64,000 bases of DNA, from contig BSDZ01000029.1 in NCBI GenBank assembly GCA_030268105.1, positions 32,240 through 96,239 on the forward strand. The letters run 5' to 3'. The translations under genes and the position numbers were made by a program. Under the pieces are notes generated by a model. That model had not been told where the DNA came from, did not search any database, and saw only the letters and a list, made by a program, of their open reading frames with translations. Position 1 is the stretch's first letter; the number at the start of each line of letters is the position of its first letter. The DNA is from Volvox africanus. Its lineage: Eukaryota; Chlorophyta; Chlorophyceae; Chlamydomonadales; Volvocaceae. Below, piece after piece: positions 1 to 8,856 of the stretch.

Positions 1-110
1 CTTCCCCCCCATGGCTCACCAAAATCCCCAGTATGCAAACAGACAGCCACGCAGGCACCATGCAGCATTGCGCCTCTGCCCTCTGCCCCACTGGGCCGCA
101 CCATCCTCAC

Positions 111-2528
111 CTCTTTCAACAACCGCTTCAGCCTTCGTGACTGGAAGCGGTACAGTTTCATCGACTTCTGGACGTTAGCAAACCTTTCCTGAAGGGAGTT
201 ACACTTCGTAATCTGCTCGTTGCTGCAGCGCACCTGCAAGGGCGTGTAGTCATGGGAGAAGGGTCAATATGCGCGGGGTAGAGTGAAGAAAACGAGAGAG
301 CAAATGATGGCAAAGGCCGGGCGGAAGCGGCCACAAGATATCTGTCAGTCAGAGAACATGACATATGACACAACTAAAGCACACAGGAACACCCTATCTC
401 CAGAGTGCACGGTTCTTTGGCAACCTGAGCCTTGCCTCTACACATGCGATTTAAATAATCTAAAGTCAAACGATGAACGGCAGAGGTGATACATAGGTGG
501 CGTTTGCAATCTGACCCCTGCCGTACCTGCTCTTCCATCTTCACCACCATAGCTCGAAGCTGAACTATGGTCGCCTCAGCGGCCTCACGTCGCTTCTCCC
601 CCTCCATCACGGCCGCCCGCAGCTCAGCTGCACCAGCCTCAGCGGTCTCACGCCTCTTCTCCTCCTCTCCTACCGCCGCCCGCAGCTCAGCTGCGGCAGC
701 CTCAGCGGTCTCACGCCTCTTCTCCTCCTCTCCTACCGCCGCCCGCAGCTCAGCTGCGGCAGCCTCAGCGGCCTCACGCCTCTTCTCCTCCTCTCCTACC
801 GCCGCCCGCAGCTCAGCTGCGGCAGCCTCAGCGGCCTCACGCCTCTTCTCCTCCTCTCCTACCGCCGCCCGCAGCTCAGCTGCGGCAGCCTCAGCGGCCT
901 CACGCCTCTTCTCCTCCTCTCCTACCGCCGCCCGCAGCTCAGCTGCGGCAGCCTCAGCGGCCTCACGCCTCTTCTCCTCCTCTCCTACTGCCGCCCGCAG
1001 CTCAGCCGCGGCAGCCTCAGCGGCCTCACGCCTCTTCTCCTCCTCTCCTACCGCCGCCCGCAGCTCAGCTGCGGCAGCCTCAGCGGCCTCACGCCTCTTC
1101 TCCTCCTCTCCTACTGCCGCCCGCAGCTCAGCCGCGGCAGCCTCAGCGGCCTCACGTCGCTTCTCCTCCTCTCCTACTGCCGCCCGCAGCTCAGCTGCGG
1201 CAGCCTCAGCGGCCTCACGTCGCTTCTCCTCCTCTCCTACTGCCGCCCGCAGCTCAGCCGCGGCAGCCTCAGCGGTCTCACGCCTCTTCTCCTCCTCTCC
1301 TACTGCCGCCCGCAGCTCAGCCGCGGCAGCTTCAGCGGCCTCACGTCGCTTCTCCTCCTCTCCTACTGCCGCCCGCAGCTCAGCCGCGGCAGCCTCAGCG
1401 GCCTCACGCCTCTTCTCCTCCTCTCCTACTGCCGCCCGCAGCTCAGCTGCGGCAGCCTCAGCGGCCTCACGTCGCTTCTCCTCCTCTCCTACTGCCGCCC
1501 GCAGCTCAGCCGCGGCAGCCTCAGCGGTCTCACGCCTCTTCTCCTCCTCTCCTACTGCCGCCCGCAGCTCAGCCGCGGCAGCTTCAGCGGCCTCACGCCT
1601 CTTCTCCTCCTCTCCTACTGCCGCCCGCAGCTCAGCCGCGGCAGCCTCAGCGGCCTCATGTCGCTTCTCCAATTCCACCACAGTCGCCCGCAGCTCAGCT
1701 GCAGCAGCCTCACGCTGCTGTACTTCTCCATGCTCGTCCGCTGACTCTTGAGCACAGTCCACCAGCTGCAATCGTCGGATGGGATAACATGCAAAGCATG
1801 ATGTACAGAAAGGATGCATACACGATCGATCTTCAACATGCAGACAAAGTCAGGCTCATCAAGTCAGTGTGCAGGTGTCATTGTCGCCCACGGCTAACAT
1901 AGGGGTTTGGGCTGCCGCGAGCCTTTATAACCTTATAAACCACGAATATCGTTCGCCATATATACACCGCGACTGTGGGTTGTAGCCTAAGTCAGTTGTA
2001 GCCAAAAGAAGCTGCTGCATATCTACCAACGACAACCAGAACTCACCACTACCGCCGTCGCTGTGGAGCACTCCTTGCGGTTGGCCAGTGCCGAAGAGGG
2101 CTGCAGCAACTGCGCGGACGCTGGTAGGTGCACCTGCTCCTTGTCTTGAGCCTGGAGCTTCAGAAAATTCCATGATCGAAACCATCCTTCCTTTGAGAAT
2201 GCTTGAGCAGTAACCTGTGCGAGAGAACGCAGGTGCAGGGAACAGAAACAAAGTGTGAGTCTCAGTCGTTCCAAGGTCAGCCCTAAAACAGAGCACACCA
2301 TGTATACGCACATATACCATCACACACCTTGCGCACTGTCATAAGCTTCTCCTTGGTGTCATCCACCACTTGCCGGAAGCCGTCACGCAACGGCGTGGCA
2401 CCGAGATCAAGTCCGAAGTTTCCTCCGCCGCTGCTGACACTCATGTGATTGTTTGTCGTAACCTTATCCCTACTGCAGTTATCCTCACGTGCACGGATAA
2501 CCCACGTCTTCACGTTCGTGAAGGACAT
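111..2528 (-). CDS. Copy 1: long helical-repeat protein, last exon outside window
   Basis: Exons on the minus strand are exon 1 2328-2528, exon 2 2047-2214, exon 3 527-1765 and exon 4 111-233; exon 5 would lie before base 1. Donors read GTGTGT, GTGAGT, GTACGG and GTGAGG and acceptors end in CAG. Each junction falls between codons, which is why I trust this model. Exon 3 holds 16 canonical 21-residue repeats plus a degenerate one at each end. I chose the Met at 2526-2528 (begins MSFTNVKTWVIRARED) because third-position GC rises after it. An upstream in-frame Met at 2709-2711 would add 61 residues of non-coding-like composition. No family is recognised. Spacer base 4296 is T here and C in the other copies checked. 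Confidence 0.6.
571..1704 (-). repeat. 63-bp coding minisatellite, copy 1 (16 repeats)
   Basis: Sixteen canonical 63-bp repeats plus one degenerate repeat at each end, read on the minus strand as ...AELRAAVGEEEKRRE.... Repeats differ at a few positions: CTACCG or CTACTG, CAGCTG or CAGCCG, and the variant codons giving RRET or RREA and CGCCTC or CGTCGC on the plus strand. Reading plus-strand order with V = GGTCTC type, L = CGCCTC type and R = CGTCGC type, the pattern is VV, L x6, RR, V, R, L, R, V, L. Confidence 0.97.
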
Positions 2529-3783
2529 CTTGTTTGCCAGCAAATTTGCCGGTACGACCTCAGTCGACTGAGGCCATGAACGGCTCGCCGCACGATCGCC
2601 AGTTGTTTCTGGGGTCCAGAAAGGCCCCGCAGGTTGAGGGCATGTGACGTGTGCCGCAGGCACAAACCTCTGTGTCCTCGTGACCTTCGTTGGGTTGGAG
2701 TTATGCTGCATTTTGGAGTTCTGGATGCTATAATTACTGTTCCTATCCTAAAGAAGACTCAAGTGTTGCGTTTGGTGCGTCCAGGCTAGAGCTGTCAAAG
2801 TTCCAAGCCTCAACGGCGGATGTAGGAAAGCTCGTTTGTGATTTGTGTGTAAACACCGTTATGCATTGATCCAGGAAATTGAGAAACACAACGTGTGTGC
2901 AATTTGCTGCTAAAAGTGCTGATAATGCACTTCGGTCGAACTCCTCAAGTATCGTACGCCTGCGTCTCTTTGAAGTACCCAAATTGAGACAATGATGAAG
3001 CAACCTCAATGGCATTCTTAAGGCAGGATTGTGCTCAAAATGCCTCAGCATGCAGGTTTGCGAACATCTGAATTTGTCGGTGTGGAACTGCACCGCTTAA
3101 ACGAATAAATGGCAGCTCGCAGGAGGTCAGGAGCAACGGGAATGGCGTAACCCAACTACGCTGAGTTGCAATCTGTCAACTAAATTCTCAACTTTGCATG
3201 CGGAATGGGAGGCTGGAAAGAGAATCCCAAAATTTCACACGGCGTCGATGACCTTTGCATTATCCCAGAGACCGGTCGTGCGCCATCAGAGAAACAATTT
3301 CACGGACTTTAAGCTTGAACTTAATTTGGGGTGTGAAGGTATCAAAACTGTCAATGTTGGCTGGTCCGTGTTGGTCATCCTTTTCTCACAGCTGGTCACC
3401 CAATGCTGATCCATACGCGTTCCAAATGAACATGACGCGTGCCGCCCAGGATAATGTGTTTCGTCGCGGTGTATACGCTTGGAACCTATGATGACCCTAT
3501 CGGCGAGCCATATTACTCGTGGATTGTGTGCTCACTTAGCGCGTTCATACGAATTCATGCTTTCTTCTGCCTTCCATCATTCATGGATCTCGCCTATGCC
3601 CGACTGGGTCAGGTATTCACGTTTCGCTGCCGTCTCATAACGGCACTGCACTGCACTTTGGAATTCATAAAATGTTGATCGTTATCTTTGTTTGCGCCGA
3701 GGGCTTGCCCGGGACGGGGGGGACTCATGACAGGGTTTGTGCGCTTCATACAGTCGATGTCCTGTCTGGCTTCTTTGTACGTT

Positions 3784-3808
3784 CATACACACACACGCGC
3801 GCGCGCAC
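3784..3808. repeat. Alternating purine-pyrimidine (AC)n(GC)n run
   Basis: A 25-bp strictly alternating pyrimidine-purine stretch, (AC)5 followed by (GC)5 with short alternating flanks. Such sequence is known to favour left-handed Z-DNA under torsional stress. It recurs at 10112-10136, 16377-16401, 22642-22666, 28970-28994 and 35928-35952, is lost in spacer 7, and is interrupted in spacers 9 and 10. Confidence 0.9.
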
Positions 3809-3881
3809 TTCGAACCCCACCCCTACTTATCCTGGCCTGGGCGCCAGTGTTCCAAAGCCCCGGCCTACCCCATCCCACCCC

Positions 3882-4025
3882 AAACTCCAATGCGTCGGTG
3901 ATGATGCCCGCGGGTGCAGTTGGCAGCCGAGGCTCGCAGAAGGCCGTGCTGGCAGAGGTGTCCTGTACGTCAAGGAGACCGATCCACATATAGGTGTACG
4001 GCAGCAGTTTGAAGCGGTTGGGTTC
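3882..4025 (-). other. Possible exon relic with coding-like composition
   Basis: On the minus strand this frame reads EPNRFKLLPYTYMWIG... through ...IITDALEF, 48 codons without a stop. About three quarters of the third positions are G or C, clearly above the other two overlapping frames and the surrounding spacer. A CAG lies just upstream (TTCAG or CCTCAG) and a GGTGGGG donor-like site just downstream, so it could be an internal exon of an older gene. I do not recognise the protein and cannot find partner exons. Equivalent positions are 10210-10353, 16475-16618, 22740-22883, 29068-29211, 36026-36169, 47869-48012 and 60941-61084; the segment is deleted from spacer 7, so at least one unit lacks it. 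Confidence 0.25.
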
Positions 4026-4059
4026 ACTGAGGCTTGACGCTGAACATAGCAGATGCGTT

Positions 4060-4080
4060 GGCTGCCGGGTGCCGGCAGCC
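4060..4080. other. Perfect 9-bp-stem hairpin
   Basis: The arms GGCTGCCGG and CCGGCAGCC are perfect inverted repeats separated by GTG. The GC-rich stem should be stable as RNA or as extruded DNA. It sits about 35 bp upstream, in the minus direction, of the possible exon relic. Copies lie at 10388-10408, 16653-16673, 22918-22938, 29246-29266, 36204-36224, 48047-48067, 54582-54602 and 61119-61139. No T-run follows it, so a terminator role is not indicated. Confidence 0.75.
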
Positions 4081-4445
4081 AGGGTTGGCCTTTCAAGGGG
4101 GGACGGATATAGATGGCGTGGACACCCCGAACGTGCGCCCTCCACGTCTCGGTGCTAATTTCCATACGATCATCTTTTTCCCATCTTGGACGGACCCTGA
4201 TGGTGGGACCCGCTATTTCCAAAAAATAACACCTGATGTAATGACATCTGAAACTAGTATTATTGCCGGTTGGTAACCTCGACCATGTGATTGGGTGTTG
4301 AGGAAAGTGCAGAGAATGTACAGTGTGATATAACATTCCGTACGGACTGCTGGACACCCTGAGTGTGTCAAAAGATGTTACATGAGCCACACTGTACCTA
4401 CTTTCTTACGTTCTCTGGATGCGGGCATTTGTTCGTTGGAGGAGT

Positions 4446-4453
4446 TATAAATA
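4446..4453 (+). promoter_or_regulatory. Plus-strand TATA box (TATAAATA)
   Basis: A consensus TATAAATA lies in the spacer on the strand opposite to the genes. Start sites would be expected about 25-35 bp downstream, around 4475-4485. The nearest downstream ATG (4470) opens only an 18-codon frame, so any transcript may be non-coding. The motif recurs at 10774, 17039, 23304, 29632, 36590, 41916, 48433 and 61505, and survives the spacer 7 deletion; in spacer 9 one A is missing. Function is inferred from sequence only. Confidence 0.35.
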
Positions 4454-4639
4454 CCGATACCTGTAACGGCATGTCTCAAACACGGCTCATTTGGAAGATG
4501 CGGCGCATTCAGGCATGCGAAAGATAAGATCAGCTCTGAGGCGTACGAGAACAATCAAACCATGCAATTCTAGTCTGCTTTATGACGTTCATGCAGCGAT
4601 TGCATTGATGCACCGATGAACCGCCCCTAGATTGCCCCC

Positions 4640-5040
4640 TGCCTGCTGTCGTGAACATGTCATCTACCTCCCCCTCCGCGCTCACCTCCGTCCTCAAAGC
4701 CACGCCACCTCTACCTCCAGCTTCGAGTGCTGTCCTGCACATTGTTGAGCCCCGCTAATGCCACCTGACCAATCCTTCCAATCCCTCCAATCCTTCCAGC
4801 CGTCATCCGCACGTGCACTGTCCATCATCCATCTCTGCAGCCGCTAACCTCTGCACGCCTTTTCTCCCCACCACCACCGTCACCGGGGCTTCCTCTCCGC
4901 TGCCTGTGTCACCGCCATCATTGCCAACCAGTCTGGGGTCCCACAATTTCCTATCACTATATATCCACCGCATCCCCTTCTCTTAAGACCGCCACCTCCG
5001 TCACCACACCACCGCACACACGCCATAAAGTGCCGCTAAA
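4640..5040. other. C-rich, purine-poor tract on the plus strand
   Basis: About 400 bp in which the plus strand is dominated by C and T (CCTCC, CCAAT, CACCACC blocks). It opens with a 33-codon frame (ATG at 4659, ending TAA near 4757) and runs into a Pro/His/Ser-rich frame starting at 4758. In spacer 1 that second frame stops at a TAA whose T is base 4845. In spacers 3, 4 and 10 the same base is A (17438, 23703, 61904) and the frame extends to 93 codons. The composition looks like simple sequence drift rather than a real protein. Confidence 0.5.
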
Positions 5041-5456
5041 AGGAAGACAAGAAAAGATGAATGCTGGCGGTGTCAAGATACTTGAGCAATATTGAACATG
5101 AAGACGGTCCAGGCAAAGGCAGGGCAGATATGCATCCTAGGTACAAGGGTGACGCACTGTCCCGTTGCTGTCATACGAAAACGACATCCATCACCTCCCT
5201 GCTAACCGGTGCCATGCCCTATGCGGCATGGCCCAGTGAAGTGGGCACCAAAGACCCAACACAGATATGCCTTCTATACGGCATCCATTTATTGTTCACT
5301 GCTCAGGCCACAAGTTGTACCTCTGAACGAAAACACGCCCCACCATCCTGTCTAGGAAACAACGAACAAGATCGGGAAGATACAATACGCAGTACGAAGC
5401 AAGAACGCAGGATGACGCAAATATCTGGTTGACATGTCTGGCCACGATCACGATGT

Positions 5457-5471
5457 GTTGTGGTCCACAAC
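5457..5471. other. Short perfect inverted repeat
   Basis: GTTGTGG and CCACAAC flank a single T. ATCACGAT on one side and ATCATGAT on the other extend the symmetry imperfectly. This could be a dimeric protein-binding site; nothing else supports a role. It lies about 340 bp beyond the stop codon of copy 2 and is present in each unit. Confidence 0.5.
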
Positions 5472-5810
5472 GATCATGATGTCGGAAACGTACGGCAATG
5501 TGGCTGAGATGCTGCTCAGCTATAGCTCTGGCTAGTTAGGTACGGCACTAGTTTAAATTATCCTACATTGGCGGATGAGGCTGTCTTAGTCGTACGAGTC
5601 TCATTCTCACCCGGGGCTCTAATAATGTCGAGGGTCTCAATCGTTACCCAATCGACCATCATCAAATGGCCACCAGATAAATGAAACAAAACACACGCTG
5701 GGCCAACCATCCATATTGCAGAAGGCCGATGTATTTTAGCAGTTGCTGCGGACGTGGCTTATTGGGCGACATATTGGTGTCGATGCATGACAGGGGGAAT
5801 ATATCTGCAG

Positions 5811-8800
5811 TCAGCGGTAACTTGGCTGCCCCGCGGCAGCCTCTAGAAGCTTCACAAAAACAGACTTAGACGGGGCTGCGATAGACGCCTGGCCACATAT
5901 CCGCGACCCAAACACCTCCACAAACGTGTCCCGAATCCCCCAACTGCAGGGAGCAGAAATCGCCGTCGACTTGCTGCCCCTGGACTTATAGCTATAGTGC
6001 AGCCGCTCCTCTAGCTTCGTGGGAGTGGTGGGCTGTATTGCTGCCGGGGCAATCGCAGGCGGCTCCAAGGCTGCTGAAACACTCTCGGCCTGCACGGGCT
6101 CCTCAAACCTTATCATCCGCTCCGCCATGTGCACGTCATCCTCGTCATTGAGGAAGATGTAGTCGTCGGCAGCGTCCAGCGCCTGGCCGTGTGCCTGCAT
6201 GTGCGTGTTTGTGAGGGAAAGGGAGGGGAGCTCGTAAATAATAACAACGGATTCGGATACACATGCTTCCCCCCCATGGCTCACCAAAATCCCCAGTATG
6301 CAAACAGACAGCCACGCAGGCACCATGCAGCATTGCGCCTCTGCCCTCTGCCCCACTGGGCCGCACCATCCTCACCTCTTTCAACAACCGCTTCAGCCTT
6401 CGTGACTGGAAGCGGTACAGTTTCATCGACTTCTGGACGTTAGCAAACCTTTCCTGAAGGGAGTTACACTTCGTAATCTGCTCGTTGCTGCAGCGCACCT
6501 GCAAGGGCGTGTAGTCATGGGAGAAGGGTCAATATGCGCGGGGTAGAGTGAAGAAAACGAGAGAGCAAATGATGGCAAAGGCCGGGCGGAAGCGGCCACA
6601 AGATATCTGTCAGTCAGAGAACATGACATATGACACAACTAAAGCACACAGGAACACCCTATCTCCAGAGTGCACGGTTCTTTGGCAACCTGAGCCTTGC
6701 CTCTACACATGCGATTTAAATAATCTAAAGTCAAACGATGAACGGCAGAGGTGATACATAGGTGGCGTTTGCAATCTGACCCCTGCCGTACCTGCTCTTC
6801 CATCTTCACCACCATAGCTCGAAGCTGAACTATGGTCGCCTCAGCGGCCTCACGTCGCTTCTCCCCCTCCATCACGGCCGCCCGCAGCTCAGCTGCACCA
6901 GCCTCAGCGGTCTCACGCCTCTTCTCCTCCTCTCCTACCGCCGCCCGCAGCTCAGCTGCGGCAGCCTCAGCGGTCTCACGCCTCTTCTCCTCCTCTCCTA
7001 CCGCCGCCCGCAGCTCAGCTGCGGCAGCCTCAGCGGCCTCACGCCTCTTCTCCTCCTCTCCTACCGCCGCCCGCAGCTCAGCTGCGGCAGCCTCAGCGGC
7101 CTCACGCCTCTTCTCCTCCTCTCCTACCGCCGCCCGCAGCTCAGCTGCGGCAGCCTCAGCGGCCTCACGCCTCTTCTCCTCCTCTCCTACCGCCGCCCGC
7201 AGCTCAGCTGCGGCAGCCTCAGCGGCCTCACGCCTCTTCTCCTCCTCTCCTACTGCCGCCCGCAGCTCAGCCGCGGCAGCCTCAGCGGCCTCACGCCTCT
7301 TCTCCTCCTCTCCTACCGCCGCCCGCAGCTCAGCTGCGGCAGCCTCAGCGGCCTCACGCCTCTTCTCCTCCTCTCCTACTGCCGCCCGCAGCTCAGCCGC
7401 GGCAGCCTCAGCGGCCTCACGCCTCTTCTCCTCCTCTCCTACTGCCGCCCGCAGCTCAGCCGCGGCAGCCTCAGCGGCCTCACGCCTCTTCTCCTCCTCT
7501 CCTACTGCCGCCCGCAGCTCAGCTGCGGCAGCCTCAGCGGCCTCACGTCGCTTCTCCTCCTCTCCTACTGCCGCCCGCAGCTCAGCCGCGGCAGCCTCAG
7601 CGGTCTCACGCCTCTTCTCCTCCTCTCCTACTGCCGCCCGCAGCTCAGCCGCGGCAGCTTCAGCGGCCTCACGTCGCTTCTCCTCCTCTCCTACTGCCGC
7701 CCGCAGCTCAGCCGCGGCAGCCTCAGCGGCCTCACGCCTCTTCTCCTCCTCTCCTACTGCCGCCCGCAGCTCAGCTGCGGCAGCCTCAGCGGCCTCACGT
7801 CGCTTCTCCTCCTCTCCTACTGCCGCCCGCAGCTCAGCCGCGGCAGCCTCAGCGGTCTCACGCCTCTTCTCCTCCTCTCCTACTGCCGCCCGCAGCTCAG
7901 CCGCGGCAGCTTCAGCGGCCTCACGCCTCTTCTCCTCCTCTCCTACTGCCGCCCGCAGCTCAGCCGCGGCAGCCTCAGCGGCCTCATGTCGCTTCTCCAA
8001 TTCCACCACAGTCGCCCGCAGCTCAGCTGCAGCAGCCTCACGCTGCTGTACTTCTCCATGCTCGTCCGCTGACTCTTGAGCACAGTCCACCAGCTGCAAT
8101 CGTCGGATGGGATAACATGCAAAGCATGATGTACAGAAAGGATGCATACACGATCGATCTTCAACATGCAGACAAAGTCAGGCTCATCAAGTCAGTGTGC
8201 AGGTGTCATTGTCGCCCACGGCTAACATAGGGGTTTGGGCTGCCGCGAGCCTTTATAACCTTATAAACCACGAATATCGTTCGCCATATATACACCGCGA
8301 CTGTGGGTTGTAGCCTAAGTCAGTTGTAGCCAAAAGAAGCTGCTGCATATCTACCAACGACAACCAGAACTCACCACTACCGCCGTCGCTGTGGAGCACT
8401 CCTTGCGGTTGGCCAGTGCCGAAGAGGGCTGCAGCAACTGCGCGGACGCTGGTAGGTGCACCTGCTCCTTGTCTTGAGCCTGGAGCTTCAGAAAATTCCA
8501 TGATCGAAACCATCCTTCCTTTGAGAATGCTTGAGCAGTAACCTGTGCGAGAGAACGCAGGTGCAGGGAACAGAAACAAAGTGTGAGTCTCAGTCGTTCC
8601 AAGGTCAGCCCTAAAACAGAGCACACCATGTATACGCACATATACCATCACACACCTTGCGCACTGTCATAAGCTTCTCCTTGGTGTCATCCACCACTTG
8701 CCGGAAGCCGTCACGCAACGGCGTGGCACCGAGATCAAGTCCGAAGTTTCCTCCGCCGCTGCTGACACTCATGTGATTGTTTGTCGTAACCTTATCCCTA

Positions 8801-8856
8801 CTGCAGTTATCCTCACGTGCACGGATAACCCACGTCTTCACGTTCGTGAAGGACAT
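5811..8856 (-). CDS. Copy 2: complete five-exon helical-repeat gene (about 725 aa)
   Basis: Exons are 8656-8856, 8375-8542, 6792-8093, 6376-6498 and 5811-6194, encoding 67, 56, 434, 41 and 127 residues. All four introns are GT-AG and phase 0. Exon 1 contains a Ser/Gly patch (SSGGG) and ends in an amphipathic helix, VVDDTKEKLMTVRK. Exon 3 starts LVDCAQESADEHGEVQQRE and then enters the repeat rod (17 canonical repeats). Exon 4 is basic and helical, ending RRLKRLLKE. Exon 5 opens with an acidic stretch (DAADDYIFLNDEDD), passes through a Pro/Ala linker (PPAIAPAAIQPTTPT) and ends in QPSYR. There is no predicted membrane segment or signal peptide with the chosen start. A structural or scaffold role is plausible from the rod alone; the family is unknown. 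An upstream Met at 9037-9039 would give 786 residues. Confidence 0.65.
6836..8032 (-). repeat. 63-bp coding minisatellite, copy 2 (17 repeats)
   Basis: Plus-strand pattern VV, L x8, R, V, R, L, R, V, L. Each 21-residue repeat is exactly three heptads. Placing Leu at d and the following Val at a puts core positions at L9, V13, E16, R20, A2 and A6. Only one heptad in three has a normal hydrophobic core; the rest is Ala-rich or has Glu/Arg facing each other, which fits a loose coiled coil or a single charged alpha-helix. The total rod would be roughly 55 nm at 0.15 nm per residue. Confidence 0.97.

Larger units (their letters stand above)
2529..5810. other. Spacer 1: no defensible gene; several structural signals
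   Basis: This 3.28-kb stretch lies between the start of copy 1 and the stop of copy 2. Short open frames occur on both strands (for example 2743-3093 minus, 116 codons, and 5061-5432 plus, 123 codons). They overlap one another, have near-background third-position composition and resemble nothing I know. The bases just upstream of copy 1 should hold its promoter and 5' leader; a weak AT-rich motif lies near 2725-2735. For the 3' end of copy 2, the only minus-strand TGTAA (the usual green-algal poly(A) signal) that I found is at 4378-4382, implying a long 3' UTR of about 1.4 kb; this is tentative. The distinct elements are listed separately. Confidence 0.6.

Noticed and set aside
571..1704. Regularly spaced repeats as a CRISPR array
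   Set aside because: The 63-bp repeats are directly contiguous with no unique spacers between them, and they are translated.
567..1751. Long plus-strand Ser/Ala/Arg/Pro-rich open frame across the minisatellite (and its equivalents up to 625 codons)
   Set aside because: A 63-bp repeat with no stop in a given frame stays open along the whole array in that frame. The minus frame connects to unique exons through proper splice sites on both sides; the plus frame does not.
1925..2323. Alternative frame through exon 2 (132 codons, minus)
   Set aside because: It is longer as an uninterrupted frame but does not match the phase of the flanking exons. The frame giving VTAQAFSKEGW joins both neighbours in phase 0.
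2526..2711. Upstream in-frame ATG (2709-2711) as the true start of the gene
   Set aside because: The added 61 codons have third-position GC near background and low-complexity content, and a weak AT-rich motif lies only about 15-20 bp upstream of that ATG. I kept it as an alternative only.
2743..3093. 116-codon minus-strand frame upstream of the gene
   Set aside because: No coding bias, no recognised motif and no convincing donor to connect it with exon 1. Its conservation between units is uninformative because all bases are conserved.
3827..4390. 187-codon minus-strand frame in the spacer
   Set aside because: It overlaps a better-biased frame (3882-4025), contains no known motif and is deleted from unit 7.
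5061..5432. 123-codon plus-strand frame in the spacer
   Set aside because: Mixed composition, no family resemblance, and broken by indels in units 8-9. It could only be judged with RNA data.
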